Under the pieces are notes generated by a model, which made no database searches, had not been told where the DNA came from, and saw only the letters and a program-made list of their open reading frames with translations. The position numbers and the translations under genes are program-made. 45,619 nucleotides of DNA from Bryobacterales bacterium (GTDB lineage: Bacteria > Acidobacteriota > Terriglobia > Bryobacterales > Bryobacteraceae): assembly GCA_027452065.1 (NCBI GenBank), contig DAIDHC010000056.1, positions 1 to 45,619 of the forward strand, given 5' to 3'. Shown piece by piece: positions 24,895 through 33,164 of the stretch. The stretch's first letter is position 1. Every line of letters begins with the position of its first letter.

Positions 24895-26565
24895 ATGGAC
24901 AACGGGAAGCGAGCGATCCGCGCCGCCGTGGCGTGCTGTTTTTTCGCGGTCTGCCAGGGCCGCGGCGGGCCGGCGACAGGAGAATTGCGGGGTGTTGTGC
25001 GGAGCGCCGGCGCCCCGGTGGACCACGCTCAGGTGGTGGCCCACAGCGATGAGTCCGGAGACGTGGTGGGCGAGAGCGAGGTCGGCGGCGAGTACTCGAT
25101 CGGGAACCTTCCCCCCGGGAGATACCAGGTGACGGCGAACCGTTGGGGCTTCGAGGACGCCGCCGCCGTCGAGGTGGACGTCGAGGCGGGGCGGCCGGCG
25201 GCGGCGAACCTGGAGATGACCGAGGAGTCTCGCGGGGCGCAAGGCGGATTTCTGAAGCGGCTGTACCAGGCGTATCAGAACGACATGAAGGACACGGGCG
25301 AGGGCGCGAACCCGCCGCGGCGGGGCTATCCCGCGCCAGTCGATTCGCCCCCGTATCCGTTTTCCGACTGGCCCTACGGCGGGTCGCCGGTGATCGGCGC
25401 GCCGGACACGAACCTGCCGCCCCTGATGCAGGCGCTGTGGAACGGGCCGCACGGCGACTGGTGGCGCCGGAGCCGGATCAAGATCTACGGCTGGTTGAAC
25501 GGCGGCTTCAACCTCAGCACTTCCAACCACGGCGAGTTCGCCAACGCGCCGGCGGCCTATTACACGACGCCCAACGCGTTCCAGCTTGACCAGGCGACGC
25601 TGTATATCGAGCGCGTGCCGGACACCGTTCAGACGCAGCATTTCGACTGGGGCTTCCGCATCACCAATCTTTACGGCTTCGACTACCGCTTCACCACCGC
25701 CGAGGGATATTTCAGCCATCAGCTCCTGGGCAAGAACCAGCTCAACGGCTACGACCCGGTGATGATGTACATCGACCTCTACTTCCCGCACGTCGCCGAC
25801 GGAATGAATATCCGCGTGGGGCGCTACATCTCGATGCCTGATATCGAAGCGCAGCTTGCGCCGGACAACTACAGCTACAGCCATTCGCTGCTGTATTCCT
25901 ACGACGCCTACACGCAGACCGGCGTGAACGCGACGATACGTCTCAGCCGCCGCTGGATGTTTCAGGCCGGGCTGTCGGCGGGAAACGACGTGGCGCCGTG
26001 GACGAAGGACGCCAAGCCGACCTTCAACACCTGCCTGGGCTACACATGGGGCGAGGGAGGCGACAATGTTTACACCTGCGCCAACTCGATCAACGACGGG
26101 CGCTACGCGTACAACAATCTGCAGGCGTATTACACGACCTGGTATCACAAGCTCAATTCGAGTTGGCACACGGCGACCGAGGTCTGGTACATGTACGAGC
26201 GCGACGTGCCGAGCATCTTCGGCACGCTGCCCACCGAGACCAATGCCAACGGGGCGTGGTGCGAGCCGGGCCAGCAGGTTTGCTTCGCGCCCGAGTGGGC
26301 GGTGGTGAATTACACGGAAAAGCAGTTTTCCCGGCACAATTATCTGACCATCCGGAACGAATATTTCGACGATATTCGCGGGCAAAGAACGGGTTATCGG
26401 ACGCGGTACACCGAGCACATGATCGGCTTCGGGCATTGGATCGGCAATGACATCCTGATCCGGCCGGAGCTGAGATTTGAGCGCGCGTACGACCGGCCGG
26501 CCTACGACACGGGGACGAAGCAAAACCAGTTGATTTTCGCGATGGACGCGATCATCAAATTCTGA
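24895..26565 (+). CDS. Outer-membrane beta-barrel protein with N-terminal carboxypeptidase-regulatory domain
   Basis: 556 residues. A short signal peptide (AVACCFFAVCQG) is followed by a carboxypeptidase-regulatory domain (about 28-105: GELRGVVRSAGAPVDHAQVV, YSIGNLPPGRYQVTA). From about 195 onward the protein is a porin-like barrel rich in Tyr, Trp and Asn (RSRIKIYGWLNGGFNLSTSN, DQATLYIERVP, MNIRVGRYISMPDIEAQLAP), closing with a terminal aromatic strand NQLIFAMDAIIKF. It resembles the putative BBP2-type outer-membrane barrels rather than TonB receptors: there is no plug domain. The ribosome site is weak. Probably a diffusion channel; substrate unknown. Confidence 0.78.
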   Translation: MDNGKRAIRAAVACCFFAVCQGRGGPATGELRGVVRSAGAPVDHAQVVAHSDESGDVVGESEVGGEYSIGNLPPGRYQVTANRWGFEDAAAVEVDVEAGRPAAANLEMTEESRGAQGGFLKRLYQAYQNDMKDTGEGANPPRRGYPAPVDSPPYPFSDWPYGGSPVIGAPDTNLPPLMQALWNGPHGDWWRRSRIKIYGWLNGGFNLSTSNHGEFANAPAAYYTTPNAFQLDQATLYIERVPDTVQTQHFDWGFRITNLYGFDYRFTTAEGYFSHQLLGKNQLNGYDPVMMYIDLYFPHVADGMNIRVGRYISMPDIEAQLAPDNYSYSHSLLYSYDAYTQTGVNATIRLSRRWMFQAGLSAGNDVAPWTKDAKPTFNTCLGYTWGEGGDNVYTCANSINDGRYAYNNLQAYYTTWYHKLNSSWHTATEVWYMYERDVPSIFGTLPTETNANGAWCEPGQQVCFAPEWAVVNYTEKQFSRHNYLTIRNEYFDDIRGQRTGYRTRYTEHMIGFGHWIGNDILIRPELRFERAYDRPAYDTGTKQNQLIFAMDAIIKF

Positions 26566-26731
26566 GCGACGCGCGGCAGGCGTTCGTTGCCGGACGCCGC
26601 TGTCCGGAGGCGGACACCGGCGGGGCGCCGCAGGAGGAGTGCGGCGCTGCATCGCCTTCGAAACGCGAGGCTGCCTGGATTGGTCAGCCGATTGCCGGTG
26701 GATGGCTTACGATCGGTGTTCGGGAGGACTT

Positions 26732-29224
26732 GTGCCAACGCTGCTTCACGACCTGCGCCTTGCCATCCGCCAGTTGCTTTCCTCGCGCGGATTCACGCTG
26801 CTGGCTGTCATTACCCTGGCCCTGGGCGTGGGCGCGAACATGGCCCTGTTCACGGTGGTCGAAAGCGTGCTGCTGCGGCCGCTGCCCTACGCACACGCGG
26901 ACCGGCTGATGTTCATCGGGCCGAGCGGGGATAAACCCGGATTCACGTCGACGTCGTGGCTGAACTATCGCGATATTCGGGAGCAGACACGGTTGATTTC
27001 CGAGGTGGCGGGCTACTCGGAGGACGTCAGCGTCGTGACCGGCAAAGAGGGATCGGAGAGCGTGGTCGCACCGCGCGTCACTCCGAATCTGTTTTCGATA
27101 CTCGGCGTGCGCGCCCTCATCGGCCGGACGTTCACTCCTGAGGAAGGGCAGCCCGGAGGTCCACAGGTGGCCCTGCTGTCGGAGGGGCTGTGGCGGCGAA
27201 GCTTCAACTCCGACCCCGGCATCCTGGGCCGCACCATCACCGTCAGCGGCATCCCGCGCACGGTGGTCGGCGTGATGCCGGCGGCCTTCAGTTTTCCCGA
27301 GCAGTTGGGCGTCGATGTGCGCAAGGGGATCTGGCTGCCGCTGCAGCCGACGCCGGAGATGCTGAACGATCGCGGGTATGACTTTTTCCAGGTGCTGGGC
27401 TCGCTCGGCGCCGGCGCCACTCCAGCCCAGGCGCAGGCAGAGGTAGATGCCATCGCACGGCGCATTGCGCAAAACGATCCCAAAAATTCGGCGGGCCTGT
27501 CGTTCCGTGTCTCGCCCTACCAGCGATTGCTGACCGGCGACGTGCGGCCGGTGTTCTACGCGCTGCTCGGCGCGCTGGCGCTGGTGCTGCTGATCGCCTG
27601 CGCCAATGTCGCCAATCTTCTGATCGCGCGGTGCCTGAGCCGGCGGCAGGAGTTTGCGGTTCGGGCCGCGCTGGGCGCCGGAAGCACGCGGCTGATCCGC
27701 CAGATACTGGCCGAGGGTCTGCTGCTGAGCCTGCTGGGCGGCGGTCTGGGCATGGCCATCGCGCCGTTGGTGCTGATGGGAGTGCGCAAGCTTCCCGACG
27801 GCACGATTCCCCGCGCCGACTCGATTGCCATTCACTGGCCGGTGGCGCTGGCGCTGGTGGTGGTGGCCGGGCTGACGACGCTGCTGTCGTCGCTGCTGCC
27901 GGCGCTTCTGGTGGCCCGCGCCGATCCGCAGTCGGCGCTGCAGGCGGGCCCGCGCGGGCTCAGTTCGCGTACGATGAGCGGACGGTTGAGCGGGTGGCTG
28001 GTGGCCGGCGAGGTGGCGTTGTCGACGCTGCTGTTGGTCTGGACCGGGCTGCTGTTCCATACTCTGTGGAATCTCGAGCACACGCGGTTGGGCTTCGACG
28101 CGGCGCGGCTCACCACTTTCACCGCGATGCCGGCCGACGCGGCGGGCTTTGCGGGATTGGCGGTGAGCGAGGACACGGCCCATGCTCCGGTGTCGGTGGC
28201 GGTCACGGTATACGCGCCGGTGCTCGAACGCATCCGTCACACGCCGGGGGTGGAGAGCGCGGCGCTGGCGACGGCTCCGCCGCTTTCGGGAATGGACCTG
28301 CATTCGAGCTTCGAAATCCTGGGCCGGCCCACCGACCGGGCGAACACACCGGAGGCTCGCGTCAGCGCCGTCAGCGGAGACTACAACCGTACACTCCGCA
28401 CACCGGTGGTTCGCGGCCGGATGATCGGCGACGGCGACACGGCCGCCACGCCTCTGGCCGCGGTAATCAACGAGGCGTTGGCCAAAAAGTATTTTCCCGG
28501 CGCGGACCCGCTCGGGCAGAGGATCGACCTGGGCGGAAAAGACACCGGCATGGTGAAACCGTTCACGATCGTCGGCGTGCTTGCCGATCAGACCGACGAC
28601 CGGGTGGGCGCCGCCGTGCAGCCGCTGATCCTGGTGCCGCAGCAGCAGGTGCCGACGACATCGCTCTTCTATCAAGGACTGCTGAAGACGGTGGTGAGTT
28701 TCGTGGTCCGGACGCGCGGCGACATTCCGGTGGCCGCGGAAATGCGGGCGATTTTCCGCCAGGCCGCGCCGGGATTTGCGCTGGATAATTTCCAGACGAT
28801 GAGCGAGACGATCGACCAGCACACCTTCGGCCAGCGGCTGGGCCTGTACCTGACGGGCTCGTTCGCCGGGCTGGCCGTCATTATGGTGGTGGCGGGGCTG
28901 TACGGAGTGCTGGCGCAACTGGTGGGCTACCGCCGCCGCGAGATCGGCATCCGGATGGCGGTGGGAGCGACACGAGGCGGCGTGGCGAGGATGGTGTTGA
29001 GGCAGGGTTCGGTGCTCATCGGAGCGGGCCTGGCCGCGGGCATCGTGTTGGCGCTGATGAGCGGGCGGCTGATCGAGAGCTTTCTGTACAACGTGGCGCC
29101 GGCCGATGTTTCCACCTACGCCGCGGTGCCGGTTCTGCTGCTGGCGGTGGGATCGCTGGCGTCATTGGCGCCGGCACGCCGCGCCGCTTCCATCGAGCCC
29201 ATGCGGGCGCTGCGCGAGGAGTGA
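26732..29224 (+). CDS. ADOP-type FtsX/MacB-like permease
   Basis: 830 residues from GTG 26732, preceded by GGGAGGAC. The short amphipathic start MPTLLHDLRLAIRQLLSSRGF followed by TLLAVITLALGVGANMALFTVVESVLLRPLPY is the ADOP signature. Next come a MacB periplasmic core domain, an FtsX helix group (ALALVLLIACANVANLLIAR), and a second duplicated set ending LASLAPARRAASIEPMRALREE, the classic FtsX tail. These proteins have about eight membrane helices and need an ATPase, but none is encoded beside it, as is usual for this orphan family. They are presumed to extrude or handle small molecules or envelope components. Confidence 0.92.
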   Translation: MPTLLHDLRLAIRQLLSSRGFTLLAVITLALGVGANMALFTVVESVLLRPLPYAHADRLMFIGPSGDKPGFTSTSWLNYRDIREQTRLISEVAGYSEDVSVVTGKEGSESVVAPRVTPNLFSILGVRALIGRTFTPEEGQPGGPQVALLSEGLWRRSFNSDPGILGRTITVSGIPRTVVGVMPAAFSFPEQLGVDVRKGIWLPLQPTPEMLNDRGYDFFQVLGSLGAGATPAQAQAEVDAIARRIAQNDPKNSAGLSFRVSPYQRLLTGDVRPVFYALLGALALVLLIACANVANLLIARCLSRRQEFAVRAALGAGSTRLIRQILAEGLLLSLLGGGLGMAIAPLVLMGVRKLPDGTIPRADSIAIHWPVALALVVVAGLTTLLSSLLPALLVARADPQSALQAGPRGLSSRTMSGRLSGWLVAGEVALSTLLLVWTGLLFHTLWNLEHTRLGFDAARLTTFTAMPADAAGFAGLAVSEDTAHAPVSVAVTVYAPVLERIRHTPGVESAALATAPPLSGMDLHSSFEILGRPTDRANTPEARVSAVSGDYNRTLRTPVVRGRMIGDGDTAATPLAAVINEALAKKYFPGADPLGQRIDLGGKDTGMVKPFTIVGVLADQTDDRVGAAVQPLILVPQQQVPTTSLFYQGLLKTVVSFVVRTRGDIPVAAEMRAIFRQAAPGFALDNFQTMSETIDQHTFGQRLGLYLTGSFAGLAVIMVVAGLYGVLAQLVGYRRREIGIRMAVGATRGGVARMVLRQGSVLIGAGLAAGIVLALMSGRLIESFLYNVAPADVSTYAAVPVLLLAVGSLASLAPARRAASIEPMRALREE

Positions 29225-29556
29225 GGCGGCGACGGGTTTTTCCGCGCGCGTTCGCGCCCATGGAGAAACCTCCGGCGGGGAATCGCCGGACTTTCGCCAA
29301 ACGGAGGAAGACTCGGAGACGGCGTATTGAGAACGGCAAGGCGTTCGCCTCAGCGCTGAAAGGCTTGCCTGCGAGCAGGAGCGGAATGCGATTTCGTGGT
29401 ACGGGCGGATTGCGAAACTCGTGCTGATTGTGGATGCGATTTTTCCGCTTTAAGAACGACAGGCACCGGATAATAATCCGCCGCCCCGGCGAGTTAGGGT
29501 ATATGTTGGTTGCACGGCGCCCTGCGCGCCGGGATTCACACCCGAGGAGGCGAACG
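29225..29556 (+). other. 332-base gap before the IQ-motif gene
   Basis: No convincing gene. It holds a 6-bp hairpin CCGGCG/CGCCGG (29272-29289), the palindrome at 29467-29480, a possible -10 TATATG (29500-29505), a hairpin CGGCGC/GCGCCG (29515-29531) and the ribosome site GAGGAGG (29544-29550) of the next gene. The last hairpin ends 12 bases before the ribosome site and could influence translation. Confidence 0.5.
29467..29480. promoter_or_regulatory. Palindrome CGGATAATAATCCG, possible operator
   Basis: Five-base arms around AATA, 20 bases upstream of the possible -10 box TATATG. The position suits a regulator site or simply the -35 region. Short, so chance is possible. Confidence 0.3.
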
Positions 29557-30915
29557 ATGGCCAGCCCGACACCTGTCATTGGGTCCGGAAAAGGCGGAGG
29601 CGGCGACCAGCCGCCGCGGCGGCAGCGCAGCCTGAGCATGAACGACGCGCAGCCGTTCACGCAGCAACAGCAGACCGAGACCTTCGACGCCTTCACGCTG
29701 ATTCACCAGCAGATGGTTTTGCAGGCGCAGAAGGTGCGCGAGGAGGAGCGGGCGCGGCAACTCAAGGCGCAGACCGAGGCCAAGATCGGAGCGGCGCGAT
29801 CGTATCAGGCGTATCTGGAGCGCGGGCGGCAGAGGGTGGCCGCGGCGACGGCGATTCAGGCGCTGGTGCGGGGGCGGGCGGCGAGGCAGGAATTTCTGGC
29901 GCAGCGCGAAGCGGCCATTACGCTGCAGAGCCAGGTGCGGGGATTTCTGGCGCGGCGGGAGTACGAGAGGCAGCAGGAGGCGGCGCAGGTGCTGCAGTCG
30001 GCCGCGCGCGGGATGGCGGCGCGGCGCGAGCTGGACGCGCTGGTCAAGCAGCGCGACGACGCGTTTGCGGAGCTCGACGCGCACGTCAGGGCCGCCACGG
30101 CGAAATGGGGCGGCGTCGAGACGCGGGCGGCTGCCGCGCTGCCTTGCGACAAGCTGCTCAGCACCATTGCATCGGGCGCTTTGGCCTCGGCGCTCGGCGC
30201 GATGGCCGAGATCCAGACCAACAAGGAGTGGGCCGGCTACACCGGAAAGCTGGCCGCGATCAAGGTCCAATTCGATCGCGTCATCTCGGATCTGAAACAG
30301 CGGCTGGAGAACGATAAAGTTTTCCTGAAGGAGCTGAGGAGTCTTTCGACAGAGCTGCAGTTAGTAGACACGTCCGCGCCGAACAGCCTCACGATTCCGA
30401 TTCAAAAGCTCAGCGAATCGAACGTCGCCAAGCTGTGGGGAACACTGGTGGCGCTGATGTCGGCGGTGAACCAGAACGTCGGCGAGTTCTGCACCTGCAT
30501 GGAGCAGATCAAAAGACTCTACGAGCCGCCGAAGCTGGTGGCGAAAGCGAAGAAGGCGTTCAACCGCGAAGATCCGAACACGTGGGAGCTGAATGCGATT
30601 TCGTGGCACGCGCGGGTTACGAAAGGCACGGTCGAGGCGGTGCCGCAGTGGACGGCGGTGGAGGGGAAACTGAAAACCGCGAGTCTCACCGGGCGCACGA
30701 TCACCAAGACCAGCGTGATGAAGACGGACTGGGTGATGCACGAGCACCTGGGCGGAGACAAGGGCATCGGCTTCTGCTACCTGAAAGAAGACGACGGCAC
30801 CGTGACTCCGTGGGTGCTGGATTACGCCTCGAGCCGCGACGGGAACACGTACTGGTGGGGATCGGGCAAGCGGGACGGGGATCCGAACGTGGCATTGCCG
30901 GCGAAGAAGACCTGA
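29557..30915 (+). CDS. IQ-motif protein (three tandem calmodulin-type IQ repeats) of unknown function
   Basis: 452 residues. ATG 29557 has GAGGAGG six bases upstream; an in-frame start at 29428 gives a basic, unconvincing extension. Residues 1-40 are Gly-, Arg- and Gln-rich and look disordered; 50-95 form a charged helix. Then come three IQ motifs of the form (I/L)QxxxRGxxxR at 100-110, 123-133 and 146-156, spaced exactly 23 residues, within the 23-25 range of myosin necks. A long, mostly helical region follows (160-330), then a C-terminal beta-rich domain (about 340-452: WELNAISWHARVTKG, WVMHEHLGGDKGIGFCYL, TYWWGSG). No signal peptide or membrane helix. The gene stands alone. IQ motifs bind calmodulin or myosin light chains in eukaryotes; the bacterial partner is unknown. 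Confidence 0.7.
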   Translation: MASPTPVIGSGKGGGGDQPPRRQRSLSMNDAQPFTQQQQTETFDAFTLIHQQMVLQAQKVREEERARQLKAQTEAKIGAARSYQAYLERGRQRVAAATAIQALVRGRAARQEFLAQREAAITLQSQVRGFLARREYERQQEAAQVLQSAARGMAARRELDALVKQRDDAFAELDAHVRAATAKWGGVETRAAAALPCDKLLSTIASGALASALGAMAEIQTNKEWAGYTGKLAAIKVQFDRVISDLKQRLENDKVFLKELRSLSTELQLVDTSAPNSLTIPIQKLSESNVAKLWGTLVALMSAVNQNVGEFCTCMEQIKRLYEPPKLVAKAKKAFNREDPNTWELNAISWHARVTKGTVEAVPQWTAVEGKLKTASLTGRTITKTSVMKTDWVMHEHLGGDKGIGFCYLKEDDGTVTPWVLDYASSRDGNTYWWGSGKRDGDPNVALPAKKT

Positions 30916-30924
30916 GCGGCGGGG

Positions 30925-32562
30925 CTAGCGGGCGCGGACAATGGCGTCGGCGGCGCGGTAGGCCAGGGCCTGGATGGTGCAGGTGGGCTGCTGGCGGGCG
31001 CTGGTGACGAAGCTGGAGCCGTCGACGATGTAGAGATTCGGGACGTCGTGTGCGCGGTGGAACGTGTCGACAACGGAGGTTTTCGGATCGCGGCCCATGC
31101 GGCAGGTGCCCATGAGGTGGCGGGAGACGCCGAGGACGCTGAGATCGTCGGTCCAGACTTTGCGGGCGCCGGCGGCGTCGAGAATTTCCTTCTGGCGTTC
31201 GAGAAGCCACCAGCAGTTCTTGATGTCGTCGGGGTGGTAGTCGAAGGTGACGCGGAGCGCGGGCAGGCCCCAGGCGTCCTTCACGTTGGGGTCGAGTGAA
31301 ATGGAGTTGGACTCGCGCGGCAGGCAGGTCGTATGGGCGAGCACGGTCATCATGCGGGGGAAATATTCGGCGAGGGCGTCTTTGAAGGCCGGGCCCCAGC
31401 GGGGAAGGCCGGAGGGCAGGCCATCGACGGCGAAGGCGAGGGGATACCAGTCGAAGCGCGCGTCGAGGCCGCCGCCGCCGTAGAAGCCGCGGGCGGGGTC
31501 GGCGGCGTAGAAATCGTGCAGGACACGCGTGGCCTCGATGCTTTTGTAATCGTTGAGGGGGTGTTCGAAGATGCCGCGGGCGGCGAGGCCGCAGTCGAAC
31601 ATCAGATTTTTGCCGACCAGTCCGGAGGAGTTCGCCAGTCCATCGGGGAATTTCGCCGAGCGCGACATGAGCAGCAGGCGCGGCGTTTCGGCGCCGTTGG
31701 CGCAGACGACGACGTTGCGGGCGCGCTGGAAGACTTCGCGCTTCGCCTTGTCGAAGTAGACGGCGCCGTTCACGCGGCCATCGGGCCCGGTCTGGATTTT
31801 GCGGACGTAGGAATCGGGACGGATCTCGCAGCGGCCGGTCTTGAGGGCGCGGGGGAACAGCGCGGCGAGGGAGCTCGACTTGGCGCCCACCTCGCAGCCG
31901 AAGCTTTCGCAGAAGCCGCAGTGGACGCAGGCGGGCCGGCCGTTGAAATTGCGCGAAAGAACTGCGACCGGCGCCGGGTAAGGATGGAGGCCGAGCTTTC
32001 GGGCGCCGCGTTCGAACAGGACGCCGGAGGATTTCACGGGCATCGGCGGGAGAGGATAGGGGCGCGAGCGCGGGGCATCGAAGGGGTTCGAGCCGCCGAG
32101 GCCGGAGACGCCGATGTCCCATTCGGCGCGCGTGTAAAACGGTTCGAGATCGTCGTAGGCGATGGGCCAGTCGGCGAGCGTCGAGCCTCCGACGGCGCCG
32201 TACAGGCTGCGCTCGTGGAAATCGGAGGCGTGGAAGCGCCAGTAGTTGGCGGTGAAGTGGACCGACCCGCCGCCGACCATGCAGCCGTACTCGATGGCGC
32301 GACGGGTGACGGCGGCGCCGGATTCCGTTTTGCGGAAGGTGTTGGGGCGGAGGCGGGTGTCGTTGGTGAGGGCGGCGTGGAAAGAGACGCCGAGCTCATC
32401 GTGGCGAAAATCCTGGGGCCGGTGGTGCGGGCCCTGCTCGAGCACAACCACGGAGAACCCGGCGGTGGACAGCTCGGCGGCCATCACTCCTCCGGCGGCG
32501 CCGGCGCCGACAATCAAAAAGTCCACCGGGTCGCGGGGAAGGAAACTCGGTTGAGGAGGCAT
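30925..32562 (-). CDS. GMC-family FAD oxidoreductase (gluconate/sugar dehydrogenase-like large subunit)
   Basis: 545 residues. The FAD-binding fold starts at VDFLIVGAGAAGGVMAAEL (13-31, GxGxxG at 19-24). A Cys-rich CVHCGFCESFGCEVGAKSS segment is typical of the gluconate 2-dehydrogenase/2-keto-gluconate branch. The C-terminal substrate region shows SRHLMGTCRMG and YIVDGSSFVTSARQQPT, with the usual closing helix IQALAYRAADAI. It oxidises a hydroxyl group of a sugar or sugar acid, passing electrons to a membrane carrier. The ATG follows the stop of the small-subunit gene with no gap (TGAATG), strong evidence for a coupled two-subunit enzyme. No export signal of its own; it may travel with the Tat-signalled partner. 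Confidence 0.9.
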   Translation of the reverse strand: MPPQPSFLPRDPVDFLIVGAGAAGGVMAAELSTAGFSVVVLEQGPHHRPQDFRHDELGVSFHAALTNDTRLRPNTFRKTESGAAVTRRAIEYGCMVGGGSVHFTANYWRFHASDFHERSLYGAVGGSTLADWPIAYDDLEPFYTRAEWDIGVSGLGGSNPFDAPRSRPYPLPPMPVKSSGVLFERGARKLGLHPYPAPVAVLSRNFNGRPACVHCGFCESFGCEVGAKSSSLAALFPRALKTGRCEIRPDSYVRKIQTGPDGRVNGAVYFDKAKREVFQRARNVVVCANGAETPRLLLMSRSAKFPDGLANSSGLVGKNLMFDCGLAARGIFEHPLNDYKSIEATRVLHDFYAADPARGFYGGGGLDARFDWYPLAFAVDGLPSGLPRWGPAFKDALAEYFPRMMTVLAHTTCLPRESNSISLDPNVKDAWGLPALRVTFDYHPDDIKNCWWLLERQKEILDAAGARKVWTDDLSVLGVSRHLMGTCRMGRDPKTSVVDTFHRAHDVPNLYIVDGSSFVTSARQQPTCTIQALAYRAADAIVRAR

Positions 32563-33126
32563 TCAGCCGTTGGGCTCCTGGGCGTCGTAATAGCCGAAGG
32601 GGGGCTCGAAGTGGAAGCTGTCGTCGAAGCCGAGGAGGCGCCAGCCGGCCAGGTTCCGGTTGCCGCCGTAGGAGGGGTCGGCGAGAAAACCCGCCAGGGT
32701 GTGGAAGCGGACCAGTTCGAAGAAGAGCGTGGATTCGATGGCGTGGACCAGCGCTACCTGCTGAGCGGCGTCGAGGGAAGCGAAGGAGTGCGAGCCGGGG
32801 AAATGTTCGAGCCGGGACTTGGCCAGCGCCGCGAGGCCGTCGCGATAGAGCGGCTGCTTGTCGCGGTCGAAGGTAAGAAGCGCGCGGTCGATGAAGTAGA
32901 TGGCGCCCGCCTCGCGCGCGCCGGGCGTCGCGCCGGAAGGGAGAATGACGGAGGCGAGCGCCTCGACTTCGGCGGCGGCGGAGGCGTCGAAGAAGGCGAG
33001 GGCGGCCGGAGCCGTTGCGCTCGCGGCGTGGTGGGCGTGGTGTTGCGCGGCCAGCACCGCCGGCCATGCGCCCAGCAGACCTCCGAGCCAGAGGCGGCGG
33101 GAAAGAGCGCGGTCGTCGCCGGTCAT
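32563..33126 (-). CDS. Gluconate 2-dehydrogenase subunit 3-like protein with Tat signal
   Basis: 187 residues. ATG 33126 is preferred to a TTG 14 codons upstream; no ribosome site is visible, but TACTCT (33134-33139 on this strand) is a -10-like box, so a leaderless start is possible. The N-terminus SRRLWLGGLLGAWPAVLAAQ is a twin-arginine signal, followed by a His-rich linker (HHAHHAA). The body (AEVEALASVILPSGATPGAREAGAIYFID and FELVRFHTLAGFLADPSYGGN) matches subunit 3 of gluconate 2-dehydrogenase-type complexes. It is directly coupled to the GMC subunit and probably carries it across the membrane. Confidence 0.87.
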   Translation of the reverse strand: MTGDDRALSRRLWLGGLLGAWPAVLAAQHHAHHAASATAPAALAFFDASAAAEVEALASVILPSGATPGAREAGAIYFIDRALLTFDRDKQPLYRDGLAALAKSRLEHFPGSHSFASLDAAQQVALVHAIESTLFFELVRFHTLAGFLADPSYGGNRNLAGWRLLGFDDSFHFEPPFGYYDAQEPNG

Positions 33127-33164
33127 GCAGACCAGAGTACAACAAGCGAGGCGGCCGGGCGCCG

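Noticed and set aside
26684..28918. 744-codon minus-strand frame opposite the first ADOP permease
   Set aside because: Rich in Arg, Gln and His, the typical antisense shadow of a high-GC gene; the plus frame has clear FtsX signatures.
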